A stretch of 64,000 nucleotides of DNA from Lautropia sp. (GTDB taxonomy: Bacteria; Pseudomonadota; Gammaproteobacteria; Burkholderiales; Burkholderiaceae_E): assembly GCA_030532895.1 (NCBI GenBank), contig JAUNKF010000009.1, positions 60,375 through 124,374 on the forward strand, read 5' to 3'. The notes under the pieces are model-generated. The model saw only the letters and a list, made by a program, of their open reading frames with translations, was not told the DNA's origin and did no database searches. Shown piece by piece: positions 26,967 to 35,670 of the stretch (position 1 is its first letter; every line of letters begins with the position of its first letter). A program made the translations under genes and the position numbers.

Positions 26967-27193
26967 GGTGGGGCGGCTGGCGTCTGCCCATCCAGGCGAG
27001 CCAGAATGGCCAGGGCCAGCGCCGGGTCGCCTTGAGCCGCCATCGCCCGAAAGCGCGCCTCGGCATCAAAGGCCGCAATGGCCTGCACGCTCAATTCTTC
27101 GACCAGCTTGTTCACGCTCAGTCCCCGGCTTTTGGCCAGTGATTTCAGGCGTTGCGCCGTGTCGTCCGGCAGGCGGATGGTGAGAGTGTGCAT
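26960..27193 (-). CDS. Ribbon-helix-helix protein, orphan antitoxin-like
   Basis: This small protein of 77 residues has a ribbon-helix-helix fold ([20 protein letters not shown], then [15 protein letters not shown]), as in CopG/Arc-type antitoxins and repressors. The Ala/Pro-rich tail is short. The ATG at 27193 has AGGAGAC upstream on the coding strand. It begins 26 bp after the stop of the MFS gene on the same strand and may be co-transcribed. No toxin gene is next to it, because the following gene is the convergent ABC ATPase. Confidence 0.75.
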   Translation of the reverse strand: MHTLTIRLPDDTAQRLKSLAKSRGLSVNKLVEELSVQAIAAFDAEARFRAMAAQGDPALALAILARLDGQTPAAPPQ

Positions 27194-27219
27194 GGGCGTC
27201 TCCTGTCGCAGGGCACAGC

Positions 27220-28449
27220 CTATGCTACCCGCCGCCACTTGGCCATCAAGCCTAACAACAAACAGGGTAGCGCGGTGCCGATGGCCAGCGAGGGGATGTC
27301 CATCGAGATGAATTTGGCGCTCATGCCATACAGGGTACTCGCCACGATCTGCATGAAGAAAAAGAGGCTGGCCAGCATGCCGGGATGGCGGGCGGGGATG
27401 TTGAGCAGCCCCGCCTGAGTGGCCGGCACGATGATGCCCACAGAGAGCATGATGCCGAACATCGGTGCGCCAAGGCTGAGGGCAGCATCAGGCCATAGGT
27501 GGGCGAGGATGATCATCAGCAGGCCACACGCGGCGGCCAGCCCGCTTGCCGTCTTCAGCAGCCGGTGCAGTCCCAGGCGCGGCATGCCCAAGCGCGTCAG
27601 TTGCGTGCCGATGACGAAGCCTGCCGTGATGAGGCCTAGCATCAGCCCGTATTGGCTACCGGAGAGCCGTTGTTCGGCCTGCATCGGATACGCCGAATTG
27701 GCGAGAAAGAAAATCTGGCTCATCGAGATCAGACTGATGGCGAGCGCGTAGTGGCAGAAGGCCGGGTTTCTGGCTTCACTCAGTGTTTGACGAATCTGCT
27801 GGGCTGGGGGTTCCTGCGGCGGGCTGGTTGAGGGCTGGTTGCCGGGCGGCTGCGCAGGGATGCCGACGGCGCTTGCCGCCACGTTTGCCGTTTTTGGATC
27901 GGGAACGTGTCGCCAGAACAGCACAAAACTCACCAGGCCGATGAGCGCCTGCACGAGGAAGATGGCGGGCCAGTGGGTCACGAGCAGGATGGTGCCGCCA
28001 GCCAACGGAGCAAGGGCTGGCGTCAGTGCCACGACGAGGGCGAGCGTCGTGATGATGCCCACCTGCTGGCTGTCGGGGTAGAGCTGCTTGGCGAGCAGCC
28101 GGGCGATGACCGTGATGCCACCAATGCTGGCGGCCTGGATGAAACGCAGCACGAGCAATGCGCCAAGTCCGGGGGCCACGAGGGCGAGCAGGGAGCAGAG
28201 GCAGAAGAGGGCGCTGCCGAAGAGATGAACCCGACGGGCGCCAAAGCGGTCGGCCAACGTGCCACTGAAGAGGACGGCCACCGCATAGCCCACCAGATAC
28301 ACGGTGATGACGAAGGGTTGCGAGCTGCCGTCGATGTTCAGTGATGCGCCCAGTTGCGGCAAGGCCGGCACGATCATGTTCATGCCGAGCTGCGGGACGG
28401 TGGCAGCGAGGAGCAGGGCGGTGGTGAGGGCTGAGGGGCGGCGCTTCAT
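27220..28449 (-). CDS. Bcr/CflA-type major facilitator exporter
   Basis: This 409-residue protein has about twelve transmembrane spans and belongs to the DHA1 drug/H+ antiporter branch. Visible motifs are the family N-terminal MIVPALPQLGASLNID, the motif-A-like loop GTLADRFGARRVHLFGSALF, and motif-C-like ALTPALAPLAGG. A Pro/Gln-rich central loop (about 195-220) separates the two halves. The substrate cannot be predicted; Bcr relatives export bicyclomycin, sulfonamides or small peptides. Confidence 0.85.
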   Translation of the reverse strand: MKRRPSALTTALLLAATVPQLGMNMIVPALPQLGASLNIDGSSQPFVITVYLVGYAVAVLFSGTLADRFGARRVHLFGSALFCLCSLLALVAPGLGALLVLRFIQAASIGGITVIARLLAKQLYPDSQQVGIITTLALVVALTPALAPLAGGTILLVTHWPAIFLVQALIGLVSFVLFWRHVPDPKTANVAASAVGIPAQPPGNQPSTSPPQEPPAQQIRQTLSEARNPAFCHYALAISLISMSQIFFLANSAYPMQAEQRLSGSQYGLMLGLITAGFVIGTQLTRLGMPRLGLHRLLKTASGLAAACGLLMIILAHLWPDAALSLGAPMFGIMLSVGIIVPATQAGLLNIPARHPGMLASLFFFMQIVASTLYGMSAKFISMDIPSLAIGTALPCLLLGLMAKWRRVA

Positions 28450-28596
28450 CCTTCAAATGAACGTGCTGGCTGGTGACGCGGTGTCTTGAGCATCGCGGGT
28501 GGCAGGGATGTCGGCCTGTATTCTGGCATGGCCGTTCTGTGCCGGGTTCAGGGATTTTCTGGGTCTGAGGCCGTTTCGGAGGGGCGAAATCTGGCG

Positions 28597-30822
28597 TCAA
28601 AACCCCTCTGCCCGCGCCAGATCCTGCTGCACTCGCACCGCATCGTCGCGGATCTGGATGGCGATGGCGGTGGCGGCGTCGAGCCGGCGCAGCATCCAGG
28701 GGCTGATGTCGTGCTCGAAGGGGTCGGGCAGCACGATGCGCTCGGCCACGGTGCCAGCGGGGCCGGCGTCGGTGGCGAGCGGGCTGGCGATGGGCATGGT
28801 GCCGATCTTGTGCTCGATGCGCTCGGTGGTGCGGGTGAGTGCTTCGCTGATCTCGTCGGCGTTCAGGCGGTCACGCCGCAGCACGAGCATCGATTTGATG
28901 GCGCTCAGCTGTGCCAGAAACTGGTAGCAGTGCAGTTGCAGGTATTGCAGCGCCTCGATGGGGGGGCGCACGGCTCGTGGCTCGGACAGCGACCGTTGGG
29001 TGGCCTGCACGAGGGCCGAGAGGCTGTCGAAGGCTTCGCGCCGTGCGAGCCGCCAGGCCAGTTCGGGGGTGTTTTCGACGGCGGAAAGCTGTTGGGGATC
29101 GAGGGCGAGGCGGGCATGGCGGGCCTGGGCTTCGAGCGTGCGCTTCACGAGGGCCGGAATCTGGCCACGCTCCCAGGAGGGCAGCACGTAGCAGAAGGCC
29201 CAGGCGACGACGGCGCCGAGCAGGGTGTCGGCAAAGCGCTCCATCAGCGTGAAGGTGGTGTGATGGTCGTCGAGGCTGACAAGATGCACCTGAATGAGGC
29301 CCAGCACGGTGCCGGCCACCGAGGTGAGCAGGTAGCGACGCTGAGAAAAGCTGTGCGAGATGCCTTGCGAGAGCATCATCACGACGAGCAGCAGCGTCAT
29401 GCCAGGGTTGAAGGAGAGCAGGCCCATCGCGAGGAGGCAGCCGACGAGGGTGCCGGCCACGCGCTGGTCGCGTCGCTCGATGGTCTGCGAGAGACTGCCC
29501 CGCAGCACGACGGCGATGGTGAGCAGGATCCAGTAATCATGCGCGCCCCACGGCATGGCCAGTGCGATGGCATAGCCGGTGCCCATGGCGAGCGCGGCGC
29601 GGATGGCGTGTCGAAGCTGGGGCGTTTTCCAGCCCCAGAGGGCGAGGAAGGGGCGAATCGACCAGGTGGTGGGGCTGACGAACATCTGCCAGTTGGCGCG
29701 CACGACGGCGAGGTCGGGCATCAGTTCACCACGGGCGGTGCGTGAGAGCCGCAGGATTTCGTCGTTGATGTGGCCGATGCGGTGAGCGAGTCCGCGGATC
29801 AGCATCGAGGGCGAGGGGCCAAGGGCCAGCAGGCTGTCGTTCTCGGGGTCGGGCAGTGAGCGGATGGTGGCGATGCGGGTGCGCCGGTCGGCCGATGGCC
29901 GGGGCTTCAGGCCGAAGAGCAGCGCATCGGCCATGTTGTCGACTTCGTCGGCCATCTCGTCCAGCATGGCCCGGATGCGGGTGAGGGCGTGGCGGTGGCG
30001 GGCATGCAGGCACAGGTTGTCCAGATCCAGTTCGCTGGCGAGCAGCGTGTCGCGAATGTCGATGACGATGACGAGCATGCCGGCGATGCGCTGGCGGTAA
30101 GCCGTGCGCGGGGATTCGAGCACGATGTCGCGCGCGGCCTGCATCTGTTCGGCCAGCGTGGCCTGGGCACGCAGCAGTTTTTCTTGCAAGCGGGTGGTGT
30201 CGTCGGTGCCGGGTTTGGTCTGGTGGCGGAACAGCTGCGCTTCGGTACGGATCAGCTCGGCGAGTGATATCAGCACATCGGCCATCAGGAGCGCCCGGTA
30301 GCGGCCATTCAACAGCAGGTTGGTGAGGGTGGCCCACAGCACGTAGAGGCCGGCGCCCAGACCGAAGTAGGCCGTGCTTTGCAGCGGCGTGACCGGTACG
30401 TGCTCCTGTCGGCCCACGGCGAGCGACAGGATGACGGTGAACATCATGCCCATGGCGATCGAGATGCCGCGTTTTCCCCAGGCCATGGCGAGGAAGGCGA
30501 CGAAGGAGAAGGCCGTGAGCATGAGGCCGACTTCCACCGGATGCTGCGCGAGCCGCTGGATGCCATAGAAGAGGGGCAGGCCGATGAGGACGGCCGGTAG
30601 CATCTGCTTGAATTTGCCACGGCGGGGCGCGGGTGTGTCGGGCGGGGTGGCCGAGACGACGCCGATGCTGGCGACCGAGGCGGCGAAGGGGCCGAGCCAG
30701 TAACCCACGCCGAAGGAGATCAGCAGCAACCCGAGGCCGGAGGTGATGCCGTTGAGCGCGAAATGGCCGAGCGTGTTGCGCAACAGCGCATGAAGTCTGG
30801 GCGAGAGATTGGGCTTGGGCAT
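28597..30822 (-). CDS. FUSC-family membrane protein (YccS/YhfK-like)
   Basis: This protein of 741 residues has the two-block layout of fusaric-acid-resistance-like proteins. An N-terminal membrane block (residues 20-180) is followed by a long cytoplasmic helical region, a second membrane block (about 400-560) and a C-terminal soluble domain. The second block contains RAALAMGTGYAIALAMPWGA and the family-typical YWILLTIAVVLRGSLSQTIE with RRDQRVAGT. Its ATG overlaps the TGA of the thioredoxin gene, so the two are translated together. The transport substrate is unknown; relatives are linked to aromatic acid efflux or cell-envelope polymer export. Confidence 0.85.
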   Translation of the reverse strand: MPKPNLSPRLHALLRNTLGHFALNGITSGLGLLLISFGVGYWLGPFAASVASIGVVSATPPDTPAPRRGKFKQMLPAVLIGLPLFYGIQRLAQHPVEVGLMLTAFSFVAFLAMAWGKRGISIAMGMMFTVILSLAVGRQEHVPVTPLQSTAYFGLGAGLYVLWATLTNLLLNGRYRALLMADVLISLAELIRTEAQLFRHQTKPGTDDTTRLQEKLLRAQATLAEQMQAARDIVLESPRTAYRQRIAGMLVIVIDIRDTLLASELDLDNLCLHARHRHALTRIRAMLDEMADEVDNMADALLFGLKPRPSADRRTRIATIRSLPDPENDSLLALGPSPSMLIRGLAHRIGHINDEILRLSRTARGELMPDLAVVRANWQMFVSPTTWSIRPFLALWGWKTPQLRHAIRAALAMGTGYAIALAMPWGAHDYWILLTIAVVLRGSLSQTIERRDQRVAGTLVGCLLAMGLLSFNPGMTLLLVVMMLSQGISHSFSQRRYLLTSVAGTVLGLIQVHLVSLDDHHTTFTLMERFADTLLGAVVAWAFCYVLPSWERGQIPALVKRTLEAQARHARLALDPQQLSAVENTPELAWRLARREAFDSLSALVQATQRSLSEPRAVRPPIEALQYLQLHCYQFLAQLSAIKSMLVLRRDRLNADEISEALTRTTERIEHKIGTMPIASPLATDAGPAGTVAERIVLPDPFEHDISPWMLRRLDAATAIAIQIRDDAVRVQQDLARAEGF

Positions 30823-31148
30823 CAATCGAGCAGGGCGAAGGCTTTGGCCAGCGCGTCGCTGCTCTGCGGGCGGATGATGCGGGCGATTTCCTGCCCATCC
30901 TTCAGCAGGATCAGGGTGGGCCAGAGCTTGACGCCAAAGGAGCGTCCAAGCGGTCGGCCTCGACCATCCTCGATCTTGAGGTGAGTGAGTGCTTGCTGAT
31001 CAGTGAGCGCCTGGCGAATGTGAGGCTGGGCTGCCTGGCAGTGCGGGCAGCTGTCGATCCCAAATTCTAGAAGCCAGACGCCCGGCTTGGTGTCGAGTTC
31101 GGCCCGCGTCAGCGTCTCGGGCAGATAGGCGGCGGTTTGAGCAGACAT
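30822..31148 (-). CDS. Thioredoxin-family protein
   Basis: This protein of 108 residues has a thioredoxin fold and active site CPHC in DSCPHCQA; the cis-proline segment is KLWPTLILLKDG. There is no signal peptide, so it acts in the cytoplasm. The middle pair P-H differs from the G-P of classical thioredoxin and is closer to DsbA or glutaredoxin style. The ATG at 31148 is chosen because upstream residues read as a shadow of the opposite-strand esterase gene. It overlaps the downstream FUSC gene by a few bases. Confidence 0.85.
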   Translation of the reverse strand: MSAQTAAYLPETLTRAELDTKPGVWLLEFGIDSCPHCQAAQPHIRQALTDQQALTHLKIEDGRGRPLGRSFGVKLWPTLILLKDGQEIARIIRPQSSDALAKAFALLD

Positions 31149-31351
31149 GCTGTTATTGTGGCAGCATCGGCGTTGTTTGTTGACCTGTTCTGTTGACTGG
31201 ACGCTGACGGGGGCATTGCTTTCGGGATCGGCAAAGACTCGGCCGACACCGGGACTGGTGTTGATGGCCCGAGGGCAGTGGCCGGCTGCGTGCTTGCCGC
31301 CAGCCAGCAGAGGCAATCGTGAAAGAGGCAGATGAGAGAGGGAGAGCCAGG

Positions 31352-32101
31352 ATGATGGCCGTGACGACAGTGTTTCAGGAACCACCGGCCGGCCAGGCGC
31401 GGCAGCTGTTCTTGTTGTTTCCCGATGCAGGGCAGCCGTCGGCAGCGCTGGCCAGCATGGCGGCCCGGCTGGGCGAGGCATTTCCACAGGCGGCCATCGT
31501 CGGTGTGCAGGGGCCGTTTCCCGAAGGCGAAGGCGGTCACTGGCTGATGCTGCCACCCGAGGCCATCGAGTCGGCGGCGTCGCGCTCGCAGGTGGGGGTG
31601 GCGAGGCTGGGCGAGCTGCATGATGTGACGCTCGATGAGGCCGTGGCTGAGGCCCTACCGGTGTTCATCCGGGAGGTGCGGGCTTGCCAGCGCACTTATC
31701 AGGTGCCACCCGAGGCCACAGCCCTGTTGGGCGTGGGCGAAGGGGCGACGGTAGCCTTGTCGGTTGCGCTTTGTCGTGGTGAGCCGCCGATTTGCGGGCG
31801 CGTGACGGCCATCGGCAGCCGCTATGCACCGCTGGATCGACCGGTGCCGGCCAATTTGTTGATTCATTTGCTGCACGGCAAGCACAATCCGGCCATCCAT
31901 TTTTCACACACGGTGCGGGCGGCCGAGTCGTTGGTGCGGCTGGACGCGGACATCACGGCCGATGTGGTGCCGCATGAAACGCATGAGCTCAGTACCGAGC
32001 TGGAGGATTGGGTGCTGAAGCGGCTGCAAACCCAGGTGCCTCGTCATGTGTGGGAGGCCGCGATGAAACAGGCCGATCAGGGGCAGAATGAGGATGAATG
32101 A
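31352..32101 (+). CDS. YpfH-like esterase-fold protein with degenerate catalytic site
   Basis: The fold is that of phospholipase/carboxylesterase proteins such as YpfH: LFLLFPDAGQPSAALASMA, then the beta-5 elbow ALLGVGEGATVAL. In active relatives the elbow reads G-x-S-x-G; here residues 127-131 are GVGEG, so glycine replaces the nucleophile serine. The acid position in HGKHNPAIH is Asn179 instead of Asp, while the histidine (H211 in PHETHE) is kept. The protein is probably a non-catalytic relative. The length is 249 residues from the ATG at 31352; the ATG at 31355 is equally possible. Confidence 0.75.
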   Translation: MMAVTTVFQEPPAGQARQLFLLFPDAGQPSAALASMAARLGEAFPQAAIVGVQGPFPEGEGGHWLMLPPEAIESAASRSQVGVARLGELHDVTLDEAVAEALPVFIREVRACQRTYQVPPEATALLGVGEGATVALSVALCRGEPPICGRVTAIGSRYAPLDRPVPANLLIHLLHGKHNPAIHFSHTVRAAESLVRLDADITADVVPHETHELSTELEDWVLKRLQTQVPRHVWEAAMKQADQGQNEDE

Positions 32102-32348
32102 GGGGATGACAGTGCGTTGTCGTGGGTGACGGTGGGGATGCCGGGGCGTGTTCGTCAGGACGCACCACGGCATCTGATGCACTGAGGAGCATGGCGTTTG
32201 ATCGGTGTCATCCGAAGCGCCGGGGAGGCCCGGCCCAGGCGCGCATGGCTTGGGGCTGTTGGCGTCATGCCCGGAGCATGCGCCGGCATGAGGACGATGG
32301 AGGCACCGGGTCGTGCATGACCGGTGCCGGGTGGCATCTGGCCGGGAT

Positions 32349-32831
32349 TTATTCGCCCGAGCCGTTGCCCATGGCCGATTGCAGATAGTTCTGCAGGCCG
32401 AGTTTCTCGACCAGTTCCTGCTGGGTTTCGATCCAGTCGATGTGCTCTTCGGTGTCTTCGAGGATTTGCTGGAAGAGTGCGCGGGAGACGAAGTCGCCCG
32501 CCTGTTCACACAGGGCGATCGAGGCTTTGACGTGGGCATGAGCACCGCGCTCCAGGGCCACATCGGCGGCGAAGATTTCGGTGACGTTCTCACCGATGTT
32601 CAGTTTGTGCAGTGCTTGCAGGTTGGGCAGGCCGTCCAGCATCAGGATACGGTCGACCAGCATGTCGGCGTGCTTCATTTCGCCGATGGATTCTTCGTAG
32701 ATCTTCTTGCCCAGACCGTCCAGACCCCAGTGGCCGCACAGACGGGCATGGAGGAAATACTGGTTGATGGCGGTCAGCTCGTTGGTGAGCTGCTTGTTCA
32801 GGGCTTCGATGACGGCTTTGTCGCCTTTCAT
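32349..32831 (-). CDS. bfr: Bacterioferritin
   Basis: This iron-storage protein of 160 residues assembles as a 24-subunit haem-containing shell. The ferroxidase ligands E18, E51 and H54 are present, with later ligands in LEDTEEHIDW (E127, H130 region), and the haem-axial M52 in EMKHADM. The gene lies downstream of bfd on the same strand, separated by 218 bp, a common pairing for iron storage and release. The ATG follows GAGGTA on the coding strand. Confidence 0.96.
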   Translation of the reverse strand: MKGDKAVIEALNKQLTNELTAINQYFLHARLCGHWGLDGLGKKIYEESIGEMKHADMLVDRILMLDGLPNLQALHKLNIGENVTEIFAADVALERGAHAHVKASIALCEQAGDFVSRALFQQILEDTEEHIDWIETQQELVEKLGLQNYLQSAMGNGSGE

Positions 32832-33049
32832 GGCAGATACCTCAGGTTCGTTGAGTCAATGGGCCAAGAGCCTATTCAGACGGGTCTTGGCGTGCGTGAT
32901 TTGGGAAAGCGACGGATTCTAGTCACTAACGCACGCAGTGTATAGACGCAACAAAGCCTTGGGTTATCAAAAACCCAATGATGGTATCAACCTGTGACTT
33001 TCACGAAAAAAGCCCAAGTCGATGATGCCGACCCCCGGTGATGAGGTGA

Positions 33050-33289
33050 TCAGGCGCTGAGTTCGAGGTGTTGTGTACGGCTGGCCAGCTGGCCCGGCAG
33101 GGGCATGATCGGAATGATGTTGTCCTCCGTCTTGTGGGCATCCAGCATGGCACGAGCCTGCGGAATACACTTGCCACAGCAGGTGCCCAGGCCGGTGGCT
33201 TGGCGAACGCTCTTCAGACAGCAGCTGCCACAGCTGGCCAGTGCGGCCAGATCGCTTTCCCGAATGTTGAAGCAGTTGCAGACGACCAT
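33050..33289 (-). CDS. bfd: Bacterioferritin-associated ferredoxin
   Basis: This small [2Fe-2S] protein delivers electrons to bacterioferritin to release stored iron. Cysteines C4, C6, C38 and C41 match the Bfd ligand set (VVCNCFNIRES and GTCCGKC). The start at 33289 gives the usual N-terminus; the frame is open further upstream but that part is not conserved. With 79 residues it is slightly longer than many Bfd proteins, having a non-conserved tail of about 25 residues. bfr follows on the same strand. Confidence 0.93.
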   Translation of the reverse strand: MVVCNCFNIRESDLAALASCGSCCLKSVRQATGLGTCCGKCIPQARAMLDAHKTEDNIIPIMPLPGQLASRTQHLELSA

Positions 33290-33425
33290 GAGCGTAAGAC
33301 CAATAAGTGGTGTTGGAAGTCCAATGGGATTGATTTGCATTTGATCAAAAATGCCGCCTGTTTGCAAGTGTTGGCCGACGGGTTGTGGGGGATGCACGAT
33401 GGTTTGGGGGAAAACCCTGACCAAC

Positions 33426-33462
33426 AAAAAAGCCACGCCAGCACTGAGTGCTGGGTGGCTTG
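33426..33462 (-). terminator. Rho-independent terminator of the TonB receptor gene
   Basis: Reading the minus strand, AAGCCAC and CAGCACT pair with AGTGCTG and GTGGCTT in a long stem, followed by TTTTTT. It lies about 135 bp after the receptor stop and before bfd. Confidence 0.85.
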
Positions 33463-33595
33463 GGGTGTCGAGGCGCTTTTTTCGCCCGGACGGCAGATGG
33501 TCTGGGGCCGCGGTGATCTGACTGGGCTGTCAGGTGCGGCCCTTGTGCGTGACGGTGCTTTCTGCCCCATGGCTTCAACCAGGGGGCTGGCCATG

Positions 33596-35476
33596 TCAGC
33601 GAGGTGCGTAGGCCACTCCGAACATGAAGGTGCGGGGTTGTTGGTTGTAGAACTTCACCGTGCTGTAGTTGCGGTTGCCAAGGTTGTAGACATCGGCATA
33701 GATGGTCAGCTCGTTCGTGGCCCGGTAGGCGCCGCGGAGGTTCACGAGGGTGTGGGCACCCACGCGCTCGCGGTTGGCTTCATCCGAGAACTGGCGGCTG
33801 TTCAGCACGAGGTCGGCCCCCACGCTGTACTCGCCAAAGCCGTAATCGACGCTGCCGGTGATCTGGCGCTTAGAGACATTGGGCAGCTCGCGGCCGGTCT
33901 GCTTGTTTTGTGGCTTGAGCAGGTCGAGGTTGGCACGCCAGCTCAGGCCGTTGAACTCGTCATCCGGGTGTGTGTCATGCGCGAGGGTGATGGCCAGGCC
34001 ACGGATGCGTGCATTGCCCACGTTGACGGTGCTGCAGTCGTTGGCGGCGCCGGTACAGGCACCGACGCTCGTCAGGCGCTCACTGATGTTGCTCTGGTAG
34101 ACCATGGCTCGGCCCGAGACGTTGGCGTTGGGCTGCCAGTACACGCCGCCTTCGATCGTCTTGTCGCGCTCCATCTTGAGCCGGTTGTTCGCGGGTGAGC
34201 GGTAATAGTCGGCCAGATCGGGTGCGCGGTAGCCTCGGCTCAGGCTGCCCACCAGGCGGGTGCTGTGGTCGAGCTGGTAGCCGTAGCCGAAGTTGTAGCT
34301 GGTGGCGCCGGCATACTGGTTGCTCTTGTCGAAGCGCAGCGAGGCGTTGTAGTGGTGCTGCTCGCGCTGCCCGTCGATGGTGCCGCCGATCACGTTGGTC
34401 GAGCGGTGTGGGGCGCGAAAGCCTACGGTGTCATGCCGTTCTTCGAGGCGTTCGACGGCCAGACGCCCACGCAGGTTCGGCGCCAGCGTGTGGTTCAGGC
34501 CCAAGCCATATTCGCGCAGGCGGTTCTTGACGAAGCTGCCGGCGTTGGCTGTGTTGTAGGTGTGGTTGGTGGTGCTTTGCGAAATCTTGGCATCCAGGTG
34601 CGAGTCGGCCGACAGCTCGTGTGTGGCTTTGGTGCCGATGACTTCCAGCCGCTTTTTGGCACGACGGCCATCACCCACGGCATCGAAATCCGCGTTCACG
34701 GTGTTGCGCATGGCCAGGAAGGTGACGTGGGTGTTGGTGGGCAATCTGGCGTCGAGACGGCCCGAGACGTTTTCACGTTTCCAGGCATCTTCGTCGTTCT
34801 GATGGCCGGGGAAGTCGCGGGTGGTCACATCGAAGCCATCGCCCACTTCGCGGCCGAACTCCACCCGTCCGGTGACTTGTTCGTTGCCGCCGGCTGCTCG
34901 CCCGCGCATCTGCATGTAGCCTCGACCACCAATACCGGCTTCACCGCTGTAATGCGGGTTGGCGCTGGCTCGCTCGGACAGCAGGTGCACCACGCCACCG
35001 GCTGAGTTCGGGCCGTAGACGCCGGAGCCGGCGGTGCGCAGGATTTCGGTGCGGCTGCCGTAGGTGAGCGGCAGCAGCGAGAAATCGGTGCCGCTGGAGG
35101 TGGTGACACGGAAGCCGTCGATCAGCACCAGCGTGTCGCGTGGGCTGTGGCCGCGGATGCCAAGACCGGCGTCGGAGCCTGGGGTGCCTTGCGAGAAGGT
35201 CTGCACGCTGCCCAGGGTCTGGAAGGGCGTGAGCTGGCTCAGGTTGCCGGTTGCACGCTTGGTGGGTAGGACGACCACGTCCGGCAGCAGCTGATCGGCC
35301 GGGGTGGGCAACTGGTTGGCGGTGACGACGAGCGGTGCCTCGCCTGCGGCCTGCTGTTGCGTGGCGAGCGGCTTGGCCGGGGTGCGCGGGCTTTTCTGTT
35401 GGGCAAGAGCGACCGAGGTCGTGCCCATCGTGAACGCGGCCAGGACACTGGCGGCACAGACAGTACGCGAAAACAT
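33596..35476 (-). CDS. TonB-dependent outer-membrane receptor (BtuB/siderophore type)
   Basis: The protein has 626 residues. A signal peptide (cleavage near SVALAQ) is followed by a plug domain with GLGIRGHSPRDTLVLIDGFR, LRTAGSGVYGPNSAGGVVHL, and a 22-strand-type beta barrel ending in DVYNLGNRNYSTVKFY. A TonB-box-like segment DVVVLPTK lies near residue 66. The ligand is unclear; the plug resembles cobalamin and haem receptors. I found no cobalamin riboswitch in the upstream 140 bp. The chain ends YAPR rather than in the usual terminal aromatic residue. The neighbouring bfd and bfr genes would fit iron uptake. Confidence 0.87.
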   Translation of the reverse strand: MFSRTVCAASVLAAFTMGTTSVALAQQKSPRTPAKPLATQQQAAGEAPLVVTANQLPTPADQLLPDVVVLPTKRATGNLSQLTPFQTLGSVQTFSQGTPGSDAGLGIRGHSPRDTLVLIDGFRVTTSSGTDFSLLPLTYGSRTEILRTAGSGVYGPNSAGGVVHLLSERASANPHYSGEAGIGGRGYMQMRGRAAGGNEQVTGRVEFGREVGDGFDVTTRDFPGHQNDEDAWKRENVSGRLDARLPTNTHVTFLAMRNTVNADFDAVGDGRRAKKRLEVIGTKATHELSADSHLDAKISQSTTNHTYNTANAGSFVKNRLREYGLGLNHTLAPNLRGRLAVERLEERHDTVGFRAPHRSTNVIGGTIDGQREQHHYNASLRFDKSNQYAGATSYNFGYGYQLDHSTRLVGSLSRGYRAPDLADYYRSPANNRLKMERDKTIEGGVYWQPNANVSGRAMVYQSNISERLTSVGACTGAANDCSTVNVGNARIRGLAITLAHDTHPDDEFNGLSWRANLDLLKPQNKQTGRELPNVSKRQITGSVDYGFGEYSVGADLVLNSRQFSDEANRERVGAHTLVNLRGAYRATNELTIYADVYNLGNRNYSTVKFYNQQPRTFMFGVAYAPR

Positions 35477-35670
35477 CTCAGACTCCGTAAGTAGGTTGTT
35501 TTCAAGTATATCTGCCGTTCATCGGCTGATGAACGGTCGGTGCCGGCTGCTTTCGTTCACGCCGGGCAATGGCGTGCAAGGCAGGCGTGATGCTGCTGTG
35601 CAGCGAGCCGCGTGCTGAACAGACAGGCCCATGGGGGCTGTCGAGGCGGATTGCGGGCTTGGGGCGGGCT

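Noticed and set aside
33290..33340. Fur box upstream of bfd
   Set aside because: The AT-rich stretch TTGATTTGCATTTGATC only loosely resembles the consensus, so it was not listed.
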